Assembly: GCA_938030595.1 (NCBI GenBank)
Contig: CALHIB010000002.1
Span: 1-40,377 of the forward strand
Source: an uncultured Rhizobiaceae group bacterium
GTDB taxonomy: Bacteria > Pseudomonadota > Alphaproteobacteria > Rhizobiales > Rhizobiaceae
Length of the DNA stretch: 40,377 bases
Direction: 5' to 3'
Shown: piece after piece, positions 9,247 to 19,911 of the stretch
Position numbering within the stretch: the stretch's first letter is position 1
Layout of the letters: every line of letters begins with the position of its first letter
The notes under the pieces: model-generated
Databases searched by the model: none
What the model was told of the DNA's origin: nothing
What the model saw: only the letters and a program-made list of their open reading frames with translations
Program-made: the position numbers and the translations under genes

Positions 9247-11523
9247 TCATTCTTTTGTATTTTTGGTAGTAAAAACACGGCTTAGTGTCAGAATATTGGC
9301 AGGCAATATTGTAAGGTTCGTAAATAGGGCAATTACCAAAATTGCAATAATCAATGTTCCTATAATCGATAAAATCGGCAAAGCACTTGTTAATATGACC
9401 GCAGTAGATGCGCAGATAATCAAGGTACTTGCACCTAATGCTGGTGCCACTTCTAATATAGCGTCCCTTAACGCAGTCTGAACGTCCTTGCCTGTATTCT
9501 TTTCATTATTGTAAACATTGATTACATGCACTGCATTATCAATTGCGATACCAAATGCAAGCGTGAGAGCTACAACTTCTGTCACATTTATATTACCACC
9601 ACGCATGTAAATGATAAGCTCGGTCAATAAAATCGGGAATAGATTTGGTATCGCTGCAACAGCTGCAAAGAACATAGAACGCGTTGCAAGTCCGATCAGC
9701 AAAATACCAACCAAAACCGCGACCAACAAACTTGTACGAAGATCATTAATAATTGTCGTAAACTCCGTTGCCAGTAACACTGGAAACCCGGTAATAATGA
9801 TTTCATCAGCATAACCAAGCTTGCTTAAAGATTTTTCTATACGCTCGACCAAGACACTGGTTTCGGTGATTGATTGGCTTGATGGCGTTCTGAGAGAAAC
9901 GAGCATTCGGTTACCATCTTTGGAAATATATCCCTGCCGTGTAGTCTCAGGTGCTGTCTCCAGTTGAGAAGCAATCTTGGCAACAGTTTCATCTTCAAAA
10001 CTTTGCCATAAAGAATGAAGTGAAAATACTTTTGATGACTTGAAATCATCACTCAGAAGTTCTGTTACTTCGCCTAAGCGCTTTCTGTTAGTAGCCGAAG
10101 ACATTGCACCCTGCTCTACAACTGGAACAGAAAAGAAAATCAACGAACGTCCACCAAAAACTTCATTCGAAATTTTCTCAGCCTTAAGCGACTGGCTATC
10201 TGATGGGAGATAATCTGTAATACGGTAATCCGGCTGCAATGCTGCATGAACATAAAACAATGCAATAACGCTACCCAATGCAGCGAGACTTATCGCTAAA
10301 TGATTAGACTCATAAATTTTTTGCGAGAGACCACCAAAAGAAAACCCACCCTCTTTGTGTTGTTGTTGCTTGATTAATCCAACCTTCATAAGCCAAACAC
10401 CCAAGACCGGGACACCAACAATCACTGCCAAAAAGGCAAATATGACTAAAAATACACCAATCCATGCAAACTCAACTAAAGCCTCGCTAGAAGACAATGC
10501 AAAAGATGAAATAGCAAATGCTGTTGTTAGGGAAGTTAGTGCAGATGCAGGCCCAACTTTAAGAACCGCTTCCTTCAAATTAGCACGACGGCTATCAACG
10601 CCAGAACTCTCTGTCGAATTTAACTTGTTCCATCGATGATATAGCACAATCCCGTCTGCGTACGCCAAAACCAATGCTAGTGTAGGCAATATTGTGGTTA
10701 AATATGTTATTGGAATATTAAAAATACCAAACATACCAATTGACCAAATTGCCGTCAGCATTGGAGGAACAGCACATACAAAAGCAGCAATGATGCTCCT
10801 GAAGAACAACATCGCTATCAAAGCACCAAAAGCCAGTCCCATTAAAGTTAATCGAACTTGATCTTTGATTAGTGTATCAAGAATTGTAATGCCGATTGGT
10901 GTCAGGCCAGAATAATAAATCTCGAAGTCTTGAGGTGCATTTTCCTCTACGGATTTCTTTAAATTCGCAAACGCTTCAAAAGCTTTCTTGTCATTGCCTG
11001 CATTTATCCCCAAGTCCAATGCAACCAGCAATAACACACTATCTTGATCATCAGATATCAGGCTGGAAGCTTGAGGATAATCTCGAACCAAGCGCCCAAG
11101 CAAAGCCGTAGCCTCTGCATCATCTTTAATCTGGTTTGGAAAAAACTGCTTCAGCTCGCCCGTAATCGGATCAGGATCAGGGATAGAAAATAAAGACACC
11201 GCACTTGAAATGCCATCTGTAATAGCAAGCTCCAATTGCATAAAGCGTAAATCTTCAAGACCGGAAGCAGTGTTGATGCGTGGAGACTTGATAATAATAG
11301 CAACATCACGCGAAAAATTTCTGAAATCGCGTTTTTGTCGATCATAGTTTTTAAAGTTTTCCGATTGCTGCGGAACAACTGAAATCACATTACCGTTAAA
11401 CTTGACTGAAGGGATATATGAGGCAGCAACTACGGTAACAACAAGCAATACAATAGAGAATATCAATGGATATCTTAATGCAGCAACGCCAATGCGTTCC
11501 AGACCAAAGCCCAAACCTTTCAT
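9247..11523 (-). CDS. MMPL/RND family transporter
   Basis: MKGLGFGLERIGVAALRYPLIFSIVLL...; two large extracytoplasmic loops, two 6-TM blocks, LALAFGIAIDNAVHVINVYN; start chosen at MKGLGFG. Confidence 0.9.
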   Translation of the reverse strand: MKGLGFGLERIGVAALRYPLIFSIVLLVVTVVAASYIPSVKFNGNVISVVPQQSENFKNYDRQKRDFRNFSRDVAIIIKSPRINTASGLEDLRFMQLELAITDGISSAVSLFSIPDPDPITGELKQFFPNQIKDDAEATALLGRLVRDYPQASSLISDDQDSVLLLVALDLGINAGNDKKAFEAFANLKKSVEENAPQDFEIYYSGLTPIGITILDTLIKDQVRLTLMGLAFGALIAMLFFRSIIAAFVCAVPPMLTAIWSIGMFGIFNIPITYLTTILPTLALVLAYADGIVLYHRWNKLNSTESSGVDSRRANLKEAVLKVGPASALTSLTTAFAISSFALSSSEALVEFAWIGVFLVIFAFLAVIVGVPVLGVWLMKVGLIKQQQHKEGGFSFGGLSQKIYESNHLAISLAALGSVIALFYVHAALQPDYRITDYLPSDSQSLKAEKISNEVFGGRSLIFFSVPVVEQGAMSSATNRKRLGEVTELLSDDFKSSKVFSLHSLWQSFEDETVAKIASQLETAPETTRQGYISKDGNRMLVSLRTPSSQSITETSVLVERIEKSLSKLGYADEIIITGFPVLLATEFTTIINDLRTSLLVAVLVGILLIGLATRSMFFAAVAAIPNLFPILLTELIIYMRGGNINVTEVVALTLAFGIAIDNAVHVINVYNNEKNTGKDVQTALRDAILEVAPALGASTLIICASTAVILTSALPILSIIGTLIIAILVIALFTNLTILPANILTLSRVFTTKNTKE

Positions 11524-11740
11524 GATATTGCCCCTTTTATTTTCTTTGTACATATCGAACAACGGCCAAAAAAGCAAAATTGTTGCAAAAGATTCGTTAT
11601 AGCCAATAGCGCAATATCATATAACAACTCAATTCTAGCAAAAAGTTGAACTTGGCAATCATAATAACACTTGTATGAATGGTGAAGATGGTGGAAATTC
11701 AAATAGAATCTAAGCCCCAAAATAAACATCTTTACGAGCA

Positions 11741-13171
11741 ATGGCTTACTCACCAAATATAATGACAAAAAGGCAAGCTTGTTTTATGTTTTATTCATCA
11801 AAAGTAAAAAGTTCCAAATATAAAAAGCATAGTCTTGCCAGGGCTTTGATACTTATCTTCTCTATTTTTGCCCTTGTCGTTAATCCATTTATTGCAACAG
11901 CTCAGGCTCAACGCGCATTGCCTCTTGTCAGAGATGCTGAAATTGAAGGCCTAATACAAGATTACACCGCACCAATTTTCAAAGCAGCGGGCCTCAGACG
12001 CAGTGGTGTTGAGGTATTTCTCCTAAATAGAAATGACTTTAATGCTTTCGTTACAGGAACAAGAATGTTCATCAACACAGGCGCAATCATGCAAGCTGAA
12101 ACACCAAATGAAATTATCGGTGTATTTGCACATGAAACCGGACACATCGTTGGCGGGCATCTGGTCAGATTAAGAGACCGCCTGGAAAAAGCACAAATTC
12201 TTTCTGTATTGGGCTTATTGGCTGGCGCAGGCGCAGCCGCTGCAGGTTCCGCACAAGGAGGAGCAGCAATTATTGCTGGCACACAAGGCGTTGGTCAAAG
12301 AAGTTTATTGGCTTACCAAAGAGAAGACGAGCTTGCAGCCGATCGTGCAGGTGTCTCACTCTTAAACAAATCAGGCCAATCCAGCCGCGGCATGATTAAA
12401 ACCTTTAAACGGTTAGGACAAAACCCATTGTTTAGTTCTGGCAGGCTAGACCCATACGCAATCAGTCACCCTGTTCCACGAGAGCGCATTGCACTTCTAT
12501 CAAATGTTGCGAAGAAAAGTCCTCACTACAATAAGAAAGATAGCGATAACCTTCAACTTAGACACAACTTGGCTCGTGCGAAAATAGCAGCTTATGCTGG
12601 TGGCGCAGGCTTAGTACGAAATATTTTCAGAAAGAACCTTAATGGCACCGCTGGAACCTACGGCATAGCAATTTCACACTTCTTGAATGGCGTTCCAAGA
12701 CGTGGACTTCCTATGATTGATAAGCTTATCAAGAAAATGCCGAACTATCCTTACTTCCATGAGATGAAAGGTGAAATGCTTTTACGATCCGGAAAAGCAT
12801 CTAAAGCTGCAGTATCTTTTAAGAAGGCCGTAGATCTGGACAAGCGCCAAAATGGGTTACTAAGAATACAGTTGGGTCACGCACTCCTTGAAACCAATAG
12901 TAAGAAAAACCTCGCAGCAGCTATCAAAACGCTTAAACAAGGCATCGGCCGTGATCCGTATTCATCAGCAGGATATGGATACCTTGCCAGAGCGTATGGT
13001 GCAAATGGCCAACGTAATTTAGCCTTAGCATCAACAGCCGAAGCGCGATTTTTACAAGGCAATCTTCGTGATGCAAAACAATTTGCGCTGCGCGCACAAC
13101 CAAACTTGAAAAAAGGCTCACCACAGTGGATAAGACTGCAAGATATTATTGAATATGGACCAGGAAAATGA
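11741..13171 (+). CDS. M48 family metalloprotease with TPR repeats (BepA/YfgC-like)
   Basis: GVFAHETGHIVGGHLVRLRDR (HExxH), REDELAADRAGVSLL, then TPR-like C-terminus; N-terminal signal/anchor. Start uncertain (11741 or 11789). Confidence 0.9.
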   Translation: MAYSPNIMTKRQACFMFYSSKVKSSKYKKHSLARALILIFSIFALVVNPFIATAQAQRALPLVRDAEIEGLIQDYTAPIFKAAGLRRSGVEVFLLNRNDFNAFVTGTRMFINTGAIMQAETPNEIIGVFAHETGHIVGGHLVRLRDRLEKAQILSVLGLLAGAGAAAAGSAQGGAAIIAGTQGVGQRSLLAYQREDELAADRAGVSLLNKSGQSSRGMIKTFKRLGQNPLFSSGRLDPYAISHPVPRERIALLSNVAKKSPHYNKKDSDNLQLRHNLARAKIAAYAGGAGLVRNIFRKNLNGTAGTYGIAISHFLNGVPRRGLPMIDKLIKKMPNYPYFHEMKGEMLLRSGKASKAAVSFKKAVDLDKRQNGLLRIQLGHALLETNSKKNLAAAIKTLKQGIGRDPYSSAGYGYLARAYGANGQRNLALASTAEARFLQGNLRDAKQFALRAQPNLKKGSPQWIRLQDIIEYGPGK

Positions 13172-13911
13172 TCAAAACTTTTAACCTCATGAAATTTGCC
13201 ACGATATTATTTCTTGCGGTATGCGTCACAACCCCATTGCAAGCCCAACAAACGCTGGACAAATCTGAAGTTGGAAAAATCATACGAGAGTATCTTCTGG
13301 AAAATCCAGAACTGATGCTTGAAGTACAGCAAGCACTTGAAAAAAAACAACAACAAGAACTTTCCGTAAATCAGAGCAAAATTATTTCTGAACAAAAAGC
13401 AGAAATTTTTTCGGCCCCCTATCAAATCGAAATCGGTGACCCCAATGCTTCGATCACTATCGTCGAGTTCTTTGATTACAATTGTGGTTTTTGCCAAAGG
13501 GCGCTAACGGATATGCAGACGCTTCTGCAATCAAATCAAAATATAAAGTTTGTTATGAAGGAATTCCCGGTATTGGGAGAAGCATCATTTGAAGCAAGTC
13601 GCGTGAGCATGGCGTTCTCCAAATTATTACCAGAAAAACATGCCGATTATCACACAAAACTATTAGCATCCGAGGGACAAAAAGACGGCAACAAGGCAAT
13701 GCAATTGGCAGTTGAAATGGGCGCAAGCCAAATCGAAATTATGGTTGAAATGGAAGACCCTAAAATTATCGAGACAATTCAGTCTACCTACAGAATAGCA
13801 AATGAACTTGGCATTACAGGAACACCTTCATACATTGTTGGATCTGAAGTAGTTTTTGGCGCAGTTGGACATGACCAACTGGCAAATAAAATCAAAAGCC
13901 TTCAAAACTAG
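13168..13911 (+). CDS. DsbA family thiol:disulfide oxidoreductase
   Basis: VEFFDYNCGFCQRALTDM (CGFC), TGTPSYIVGSEVVFGA (cis-Pro); ATGA overlap with the M48 gene. Confidence 0.9.
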   Translation: MIKTFNLMKFATILFLAVCVTTPLQAQQTLDKSEVGKIIREYLLENPELMLEVQQALEKKQQQELSVNQSKIISEQKAEIFSAPYQIEIGDPNASITIVEFFDYNCGFCQRALTDMQTLLQSNQNIKFVMKEFPVLGEASFEASRVSMAFSKLLPEKHADYHTKLLASEGQKDGNKAMQLAVEMGASQIEIMVEMEDPKIIETIQSTYRIANELGITGTPSYIVGSEVVFGAVGHDQLANKIKSLQN

Positions 13912-14019
13912 TCACATCGCTATCCACAACCATAAGACGATGCTATCGAAGCCTTTTCACTATACGAATCTATGTGTATAAGCACTTGAGTAAAACATTT
14001 CCAACTTACGTTAAAGGGC

Positions 14020-14496
14020 ATGTCGAAGATCATGGCAGCTAAAAAAAATACTATCGATCAAGGCCTAATCAAGGACCTTGCAAATCTTTTAACTGAAACA
14101 GATCTTTCTGAGATTGAAGTTGAACAAGACGATTTTCGTGTTCGACTATCCAGACAATCATCTGTAGCGCCTGTGCAAGTGCATGCACCAGTAACTCAGG
14201 CAGCAGCCCCTGCACCACTTGCAGCTCCAGTAGAAGCAGCTGCGCCTGCTCCAGCTGCTGCATTGGGCAACGTCCCTTCACCAATGGTCGGAACGGCTTA
14301 TCTTGCCCCTGCCCCTGGCGCTGACCCATTTGTAAAAATTGGTGACAGTGTCAAAGAAGGTGAAACCGTAATCATTGTGGAAGCAATGAAAACAATGAAC
14401 CAAATTGCAGCGCCAAAAAGTGGCAAGATCACAGCTATATTGGTTGAAGATGGTCAGCCTGTCGAATTTGGCGAACAACTCCTGAACATTGAATAG
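14020..14496 (+). CDS. accB: Acetyl-CoA carboxylase biotin carboxyl carrier protein
   Basis: Ala/Pro-rich linker then [44 protein letters not shown] (biotinylation motif EAMKT); start may be 14032. Confidence 0.95.
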   Translation: MSKIMAAKKNTIDQGLIKDLANLLTETDLSEIEVEQDDFRVRLSRQSSVAPVQVHAPVTQAAAPAPLAAPVEAAAPAPAAALGNVPSPMVGTAYLAPAPGADPFVKIGDSVKEGETVIIVEAMKTMNQIAAPKSGKITAILVEDGQPVEFGEQLLNIE

Positions 14497-14507
14497 GAAA
14501 AGAGCCT

Positions 14508-15854
14508 ATGTTTAATAAGGTTCTCATTGCTAATCGAGGCGAAATTGCCTTGCGAATACTTCGCGCATGTAAGGAATTAGGTATACAAACTGTTGCTGTT
14601 CACTCAACAGCCGACGCAAATGCAATGCATGTAAAGCTTGCAGATGAAAGCGTTTGTATTGGCCCTCCTGCATCGCGTGATAGCTACCTAAACATCCACG
14701 AGATTATGGCGGCCTGTGAAATAACTGGTGCTGATGCAATTCACCCAGGTTATGGCTTCCTATCTGAAAATGCAAAATTTGCAGACGTTTTGGAAGCACA
14801 CAACATTACATTTATCGGCCCATCAGCCAACCATATTCGCGTAATGGGCGATAAAATTGAAGCCAAGAAAACAGCAAAAAATCTTGGCATTCCTGTTGTA
14901 CCTGGCTCTGATGGCGAAGTTCGTGAAAACGATGAAGCTATGCGTGTGGCAAGCGAAATTGGATACCCAGTTATTATTAAAGCTGCAGCAGGCGGCGGTG
15001 GCCGTGGTATGCGTGTAGTAAACAACGAAAAAGAAATGAAGCAAGCGCTTCAAACAACCAGAAGCGAAGCAGGTGCTGCTTTTGGCGATGATGCTGTTTA
15101 CATAGAAAAATTCCTAGGCAAGCCACGCCATATCGAAATTCAGGTTATGGGCGACGGTAAAGGTGGTGGTATTCATCTATGGGAGCGTGATTGTTCGCTC
15201 CAAAGACGCCACCAAAAGGTTTGGGAAGAAGCTGTATCCCCTGCTCTTGATGATGCTGCTCGTAAAAAAATTGGTGATATTTGTGCAAAAGCCATTCAGG
15301 GTCTTGGTTATTCAGGCGCAGGTACGATTGAGTTTTTATACGAAGATGGCGAATTCTACTTCATCGAAATGAATACGCGTCTTCAGGTAGAACATCCTGT
15401 AACCGAGATGATTACTCGTATTGACTTGGTGAATGAGCAATTGCGCGTTGCATCAGGGCAAGGCATGTCTGTGACACAAGACGATGTTCTTCTTACAGGT
15501 CATGCAATTGAATGTCGTATCAATGCTGAGCACCCCCGCACATTCGTACCATCACCGGGCGAGATCACGTATTACCATCCTCCAGGCGGCTTAGGTGTTC
15601 GTGTTGATTCAGGTGTCTATCAAGGATATAAAATCCCGCCTCATTATGACAGCTTGATTGGCAAGCTTATTGTTCATGCAAGAACACGTGAAGAATGCCT
15701 CATGCGCCTTAGAAGAGCGCTTGATGAATTTGTAATCGAAGGTGTTGAAACCACCCTCCCTCTTTTCCGTGATTTGGTCACTAACGATGACATGCAGACT
15801 GGCGATTACGATATTCACTGGTTAGAGAAATACTTGGCTGAACAAAACGTTTAG
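14508..15854 (+). CDS. accC: Acetyl-CoA carboxylase biotin carboxylase subunit
   Basis: [85 protein letters not shown]. Confidence 0.97.
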   Translation: MFNKVLIANRGEIALRILRACKELGIQTVAVHSTADANAMHVKLADESVCIGPPASRDSYLNIHEIMAACEITGADAIHPGYGFLSENAKFADVLEAHNITFIGPSANHIRVMGDKIEAKKTAKNLGIPVVPGSDGEVRENDEAMRVASEIGYPVIIKAAAGGGGRGMRVVNNEKEMKQALQTTRSEAGAAFGDDAVYIEKFLGKPRHIEIQVMGDGKGGGIHLWERDCSLQRRHQKVWEEAVSPALDDAARKKIGDICAKAIQGLGYSGAGTIEFLYEDGEFYFIEMNTRLQVEHPVTEMITRIDLVNEQLRVASGQGMSVTQDDVLLTGHAIECRINAEHPRTFVPSPGEITYYHPPGGLGVRVDSGVYQGYKIPPHYDSLIGKLIVHARTREECLMRLRRALDEFVIEGVETTLPLFRDLVTNDDMQTGDYDIHWLEKYLAEQNV

Positions 15855-15865
15855 TAATTTACAAA

Positions 15866-16549
15866 ATGTCAGAAGAAGATGCACTTCTTGAAATAACACC
15901 GCAGGTACTCCTAAGAGCTTATGCCTGCGGTATATTTCCTATGGCAGAAACGGCACAAGATAACGAACTATTCTGGGTAGAACCAGACTTGCGTGGCATA
16001 TTACCGCTTGATCAATTTCATATCCCAAAGAGCCTTAAAAAGACCATGCGCAAAACCAATATGCGCGTGTTTATGGATAGAGACTTTGAAGGTGTTATAG
16101 AAGCCTGCTCACAAACCTCTGCAACACGCAAGGAAACATGGATCAATGCCAAAATTAAACAACTCTATTCTGAACTGCACGCAATGGGACACGCAAACAG
16201 CGTAGAGGTTTACGAAGGCGATGAACTGGTTGGCGGCTTGTACGGTGTTCGCTTGGGTCGTGCATTCTTTGGCGAAAGCATGTTTTCGCGAAAAACTGAC
16301 GCTTCCAAAATCGCTTTGGCGCACTTAGTCGCTCAAATGCAAAAAGCAGATTTTATCTTATTGGATACTCAATTTACAACTGCGCATCTGGAACGTTTTG
16401 GTGTCATAGAAATTCCGAAAAATGACTATCAATTTCTCTTGGAAGAAGCGCTCATTGGCGAAAGTGTGTTTGAATTAAAGAACTATCAATTGGACTCAGG
16501 CGGAGCAATGTCTGATTCTTGCTTACAATCATTGAGCCAAATATCGTAA
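15866..16549 (+). CDS. aat: Leucyl/phenylalanyl-tRNA--protein transferase
   Basis: [83 protein letters not shown]. Confidence 0.96.
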   Translation: MSEEDALLEITPQVLLRAYACGIFPMAETAQDNELFWVEPDLRGILPLDQFHIPKSLKKTMRKTNMRVFMDRDFEGVIEACSQTSATRKETWINAKIKQLYSELHAMGHANSVEVYEGDELVGGLYGVRLGRAFFGESMFSRKTDASKIALAHLVAQMQKADFILLDTQFTTAHLERFGVIEIPKNDYQFLLEEALIGESVFELKNYQLDSGGAMSDSCLQSLSQIS

Positions 16550-16917
16550 ATAGAGTGCTCGACTGCATTCAATCCAGGACTGTCGGCGAACATCCAACCT
16601 GTGAAAATACGGCGAATTTTTCTATCGAGCGTAATCTCATCTACTTCAAGAAAGCTGGTGGTCTTTGGCGTTTCCGTGATTGGTCTTGAATAGCAAACAC
16701 GAGGAGTTACCTGAAGCGCACCGAATTGAACAGTTTCACCAATATAAACATCAAACTTGATAATACGACCTGTAATTTTATCAATGCCAGAGAATTCAGC
16801 TACCGCATTTTCTATGCGAGTGCCTTCTTCTTGTGCGTCAACGCTGATTGATGGAGAAAACATTGCCATGACTACAAAAAACGACAAAGCAGATGCTTTT
16901 AAAAAATTAAACTTCAT
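16486..16917 (-). CDS. DUF2155 domain-containing secreted protein
   Basis: Signal peptide [20 protein letters not shown]...; [48 protein letters not shown]...[27 protein letters not shown]. Confidence 0.88.
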   Translation of the reverse strand: MKFNFLKASALSFFVVMAMFSPSISVDAQEEGTRIENAVAEFSGIDKITGRIIKFDVYIGETVQFGALQVTPRVCYSRPITETPKTTSFLEVDEITLDRKIRRIFTGWMFADSPGLNAVEHSIYDIWLNDCKQESDIAPPESN

Positions 16918-17058
16918 AAAAAGAGCCGCACACAAATAATTTTAATATATACAGCCAATAGCACGGGATTCGGGCATAGAAAAGACGTGTCGTTTGATGA
17001 GCAGTTTTTATTTGCAAATAACCGTATAAGAAAACAAAAAAAGCCCAAGAAAGAGCAC

Positions 17059-17682
17059 ATGAAATTCAAAAAATCCGATACCGATTCAATGCTGGAGTTA
17101 TTACGCTGGCGTCGAGATGTGCGGCATTTCAAATCAGATCCCTTACCGGATGATGTAATCAGCAACTTGATGCAGGCTATTTCACTTGCCCCTTCTGTAG
17201 GCAATAGCAGGCCTTGGCGGATTGTTCAAATTAAGTCAGAAACAATCAAGGAAAAAATCATTGCAAATCATGGTGAAGCGAACGCCAAGGCATCCCAAAA
17301 ATATCGGGATGAAGAGCGTGATGAATATCAATCTTTAAAGCTAGCAGGTCTACGAGAAGCACCTCTACAGCTTGCAATTTTTACAGACCTGGACCCAACT
17401 GCTGGTCGTGGACTTGGTCGACAGACAATGCCGGAGACCCTCACCTACTCTACAGTAATTGCCGTTCACCAACTTTGGTTGATAGCCAGAACCATGAATA
17501 TAGGCGTTGGATGGGTTTCAATTCTCAACGCCGAAAGTTTAAACGCTACGCTAGAAATTGACCCGAGCTGGAAACTGACAGCTTACTTATGCATTGGTTA
17601 TCCAGCTTACGATGATGATACACCAGAGCTACACAGAACGGGTTGGCAGGAAAATACTTCCAAAGAATGGTTGGAGAAATAA
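17059..17682 (+). CDS. bluB: 5,6-dimethylbenzimidazole synthase
   Basis: LLRWRRDVRHFKSDPLPDDVISNLMQAISLAPSVGNSRPWRIVQIKS, GLGRQTMPETLTYSTVIAVHQLWLIARTMNIGVGWVSIL: BluB-type nitroreductase fold. Confidence 0.9.
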   Translation: MKFKKSDTDSMLELLRWRRDVRHFKSDPLPDDVISNLMQAISLAPSVGNSRPWRIVQIKSETIKEKIIANHGEANAKASQKYRDEERDEYQSLKLAGLREAPLQLAIFTDLDPTAGRGLGRQTMPETLTYSTVIAVHQLWLIARTMNIGVGWVSILNAESLNATLEIDPSWKLTAYLCIGYPAYDDDTPELHRTGWQENTSKEWLEK

Positions 17683-17716
17683 AAAAACGCGCTGAACTGA
17701 AAACAATTAGCGCGTT
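17681..17716 (-). terminator. Rho-independent terminator for the NDUFA12-family gene
   Basis: AACGCGCT(17686-17693)/AGCGCGTT(17709-17716) perfect 8-bp stem; on the minus strand followed by a T-run. Confidence 0.75.
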
Positions 17717-17741
17717 ATAAAAATCTCATTAATTCCAGAAA

Positions 17742-18116
17742 CTATGGAGACCAAGCCTCATAATCCCCTGTCGCTTGTGGACGTTTGTCAGGATTATTCA
17801 AAGACCCTTTAGGAAAATAGGCACCCGAAGTACCTGTCATATTTTCCTGATGCTCTTTTTGCCATTCGCGAGGTTTATAGTCTTCTTTTGTTGGTGGTGT
17901 ATCAGTCCGATAGTGCATCCAGCCGTGCCAGCCTGATGGAATAGCACTTGCTTCTGCAATATCGACATATTGCACATAGCGCTTACCATCCTTGTTTTCA
18001 TAATAAACATTACCCATCTCATCTTCACCTACGCGTTTTGCAGTACGCCAAATATGAAAGCGGGTATTGATGGTTGAGCCATTCCACCATGTAAAAATTT
18101 GCTTGAGTGTTTTCAT
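17742..18116 (-). CDS. NADH:ubiquinone oxidoreductase subunit, NDUFA12 family
   Basis: MKTLKQIFTWWNGSTINTRFHIWRTAKRVGEDEMGNVYYENKDGKRYVQY...IPSGWHGWMHYRTDTPP. Confidence 0.93.
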   Translation of the reverse strand: MKTLKQIFTWWNGSTINTRFHIWRTAKRVGEDEMGNVYYENKDGKRYVQYVDIAEASAIPSGWHGWMHYRTDTPPTKEDYKPREWQKEHQENMTGTSGAYFPKGSLNNPDKRPQATGDYEAWSP

Positions 18117-18226
18117 GATTTTGCTGATCTCTCAAAGATAGTATTTAAGCCACTTATGGCGTTACATGGTTCAAATGTCCAGTACCTCAGTTAGATTGAT
18201 ACAATCAATTTGAACCCAAACCACCC

Positions 18227-19654
18227 TTATAATCCAAGAGATTTATAGCTATCAGCAACACGGCCAATCGCTATCATATAGGCAGCAGTACGCAAATCAA
18301 AGTCCTTGTCTGTTTTACGATGCTTATGCCATAGCGCGCGCATGTCACCATAAGCACCTCGCATAGTATCATCAAGACCAGAACGAACCAGTGTAAGTTC
18401 ATCAGCTCCCTTGATATAGCTTTCCTTGAATTTTTCGCTCAGTTTTTTGCCAGTAGCGCCTTCAATTTCTTCAATCAACATACGGTGGCGTGCTTCTTCT
18501 TCACGGCGTTGCATACGACCAAAGCGGATGTGGCTAAGGTTCTTCACCCACTCAAAATATGAAACGGTCACACCACCAGCGTTTGCATAAAGATCAGGAA
18601 TGATCACAACGCCCATTTTACGTAAAATCTCGTCAGCATTCGCAGTAATTGGACCATTAGCAGCTTCAATGATCACTTTTGCTTTTACATCCTTTGCGTT
18701 ATCGCGATTTATCACAGATTCAAGCGCTGCGGGGATAAGAATATCGCAATCTTCAGTCAGCATAGATGAGCCGTCTTTTGTATATTCTCCGCCCTTAAAT
18801 CCTTTAACACCATCATTAGAGGCAATATGCTCGCGCAATGCCTCAATATCCAAACCGTCTGGATTACTTACCGCACCATCACGCTCGATAACTGCAATAA
18901 TTTTTGCGCCATCTTCTTCGGATAAGAACTTTGCTGCGTGATATCCAACATTTCCAAGACCCTGCACAATAATACGTTGGTCGCCAAGTTCACCACTAAC
19001 GCCAGCAACTTCTTTGTCTTCTTCATAGCGAAAGAAATCACGCAAGGCGTATTGAACGCCACGTCCTGTTGCCTCAACACGACCACGAATACCACCAGCA
19101 TTTAAAGGTTTACCTGTCACACAAGCACGCGCATCAATATCTGTTGTATTCATGCGATGGTATTGATCTGCAATCCATGCCATCTCACGCTCGCCGGTTC
19201 CCATATCAGGAGCCGGTACATTCTGCGATGGATGGATCAAATCACGCTTAATCAATTCATAGGCAAACCGACGCGTAATCTGTTCCAGTTCTTGTTCATT
19301 CCAGTCTCTGGGATTGATACGAAGCCCACCTTTTGAACCGCCAAATGGCACTTCGACCAGTGCACATTTATAAGTCATCAAAGATGCAAGCGCTTCAACC
19401 TCGTCCTGGTGAACATTATCTGCATAGCGAATACCTCCTTTAACGGGTTCTGCATGTTCAGAGTGAACGGACCTATACCCTGTAAACGTATGAATATCGC
19501 CCCTGAGTTTAACGCCGAATCGCACGGTATAGGTAGAGTTAACAACTCGTATTTTCTCAATTAATCCATCAGACATATTCATATGCCCCACAGCTCGATC
19601 GAAGAGTTTACCAACATTCTCACTAAAACCGGCTCTGGTGATATCGTCTGACAT
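18227..19654 (-). CDS. Glu/Leu/Phe/Val (glutamate) dehydrogenase
   Basis: GGIRYADNVHQDEVEALASLMTYKCALVEVPFGGSKGGLRINPRDW; VPAPDMGTGEREMAWIADQY; IIVQGLGNVGYHAAKFL. Confidence 0.95.
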   Translation of the reverse strand: MSDDITRAGFSENVGKLFDRAVGHMNMSDGLIEKIRVVNSTYTVRFGVKLRGDIHTFTGYRSVHSEHAEPVKGGIRYADNVHQDEVEALASLMTYKCALVEVPFGGSKGGLRINPRDWNEQELEQITRRFAYELIKRDLIHPSQNVPAPDMGTGEREMAWIADQYHRMNTTDIDARACVTGKPLNAGGIRGRVEATGRGVQYALRDFFRYEEDKEVAGVSGELGDQRIIVQGLGNVGYHAAKFLSEEDGAKIIAVIERDGAVSNPDGLDIEALREHIASNDGVKGFKGGEYTKDGSSMLTEDCDILIPAALESVINRDNAKDVKAKVIIEAANGPITANADEILRKMGVVIIPDLYANAGGVTVSYFEWVKNLSHIRFGRMQRREEEARHRMLIEEIEGATGKKLSEKFKESYIKGADELTLVRSGLDDTMRGAYGDMRALWHKHRKTDKDFDLRTAAYMIAIGRVADSYKSLGL

Positions 19655-19911
19655 TTAAAATTCCTATCAATTTTTCTATAAACTCATCAATTTTTACAAA
19701 AAAGATCAAAGTTAAGAGTGAAATTACATTATTTTTTACAAAAACGCCGATTCAATACGGCATATTGAACTAAAGTATTGTTCAGATAGTTTTTTTAAAC
19801 AAGCCATCCAGTGGATAAAAAACCATAAAAAAGCAACCAATCATTTACGCTACGTAATTTGCAATGTATATTACCTGCATACTATCAAACGTACCACAAA
19901 GGGAGAATATT

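Noticed and set aside
9611-9814. Plus-strand ORFs inside the first MMPL gene (9263-9481, 9611-9814, 10355-10639)
   Set aside because: Fully antisense to a strongly supported MMPL frame, with no recognisable domain.
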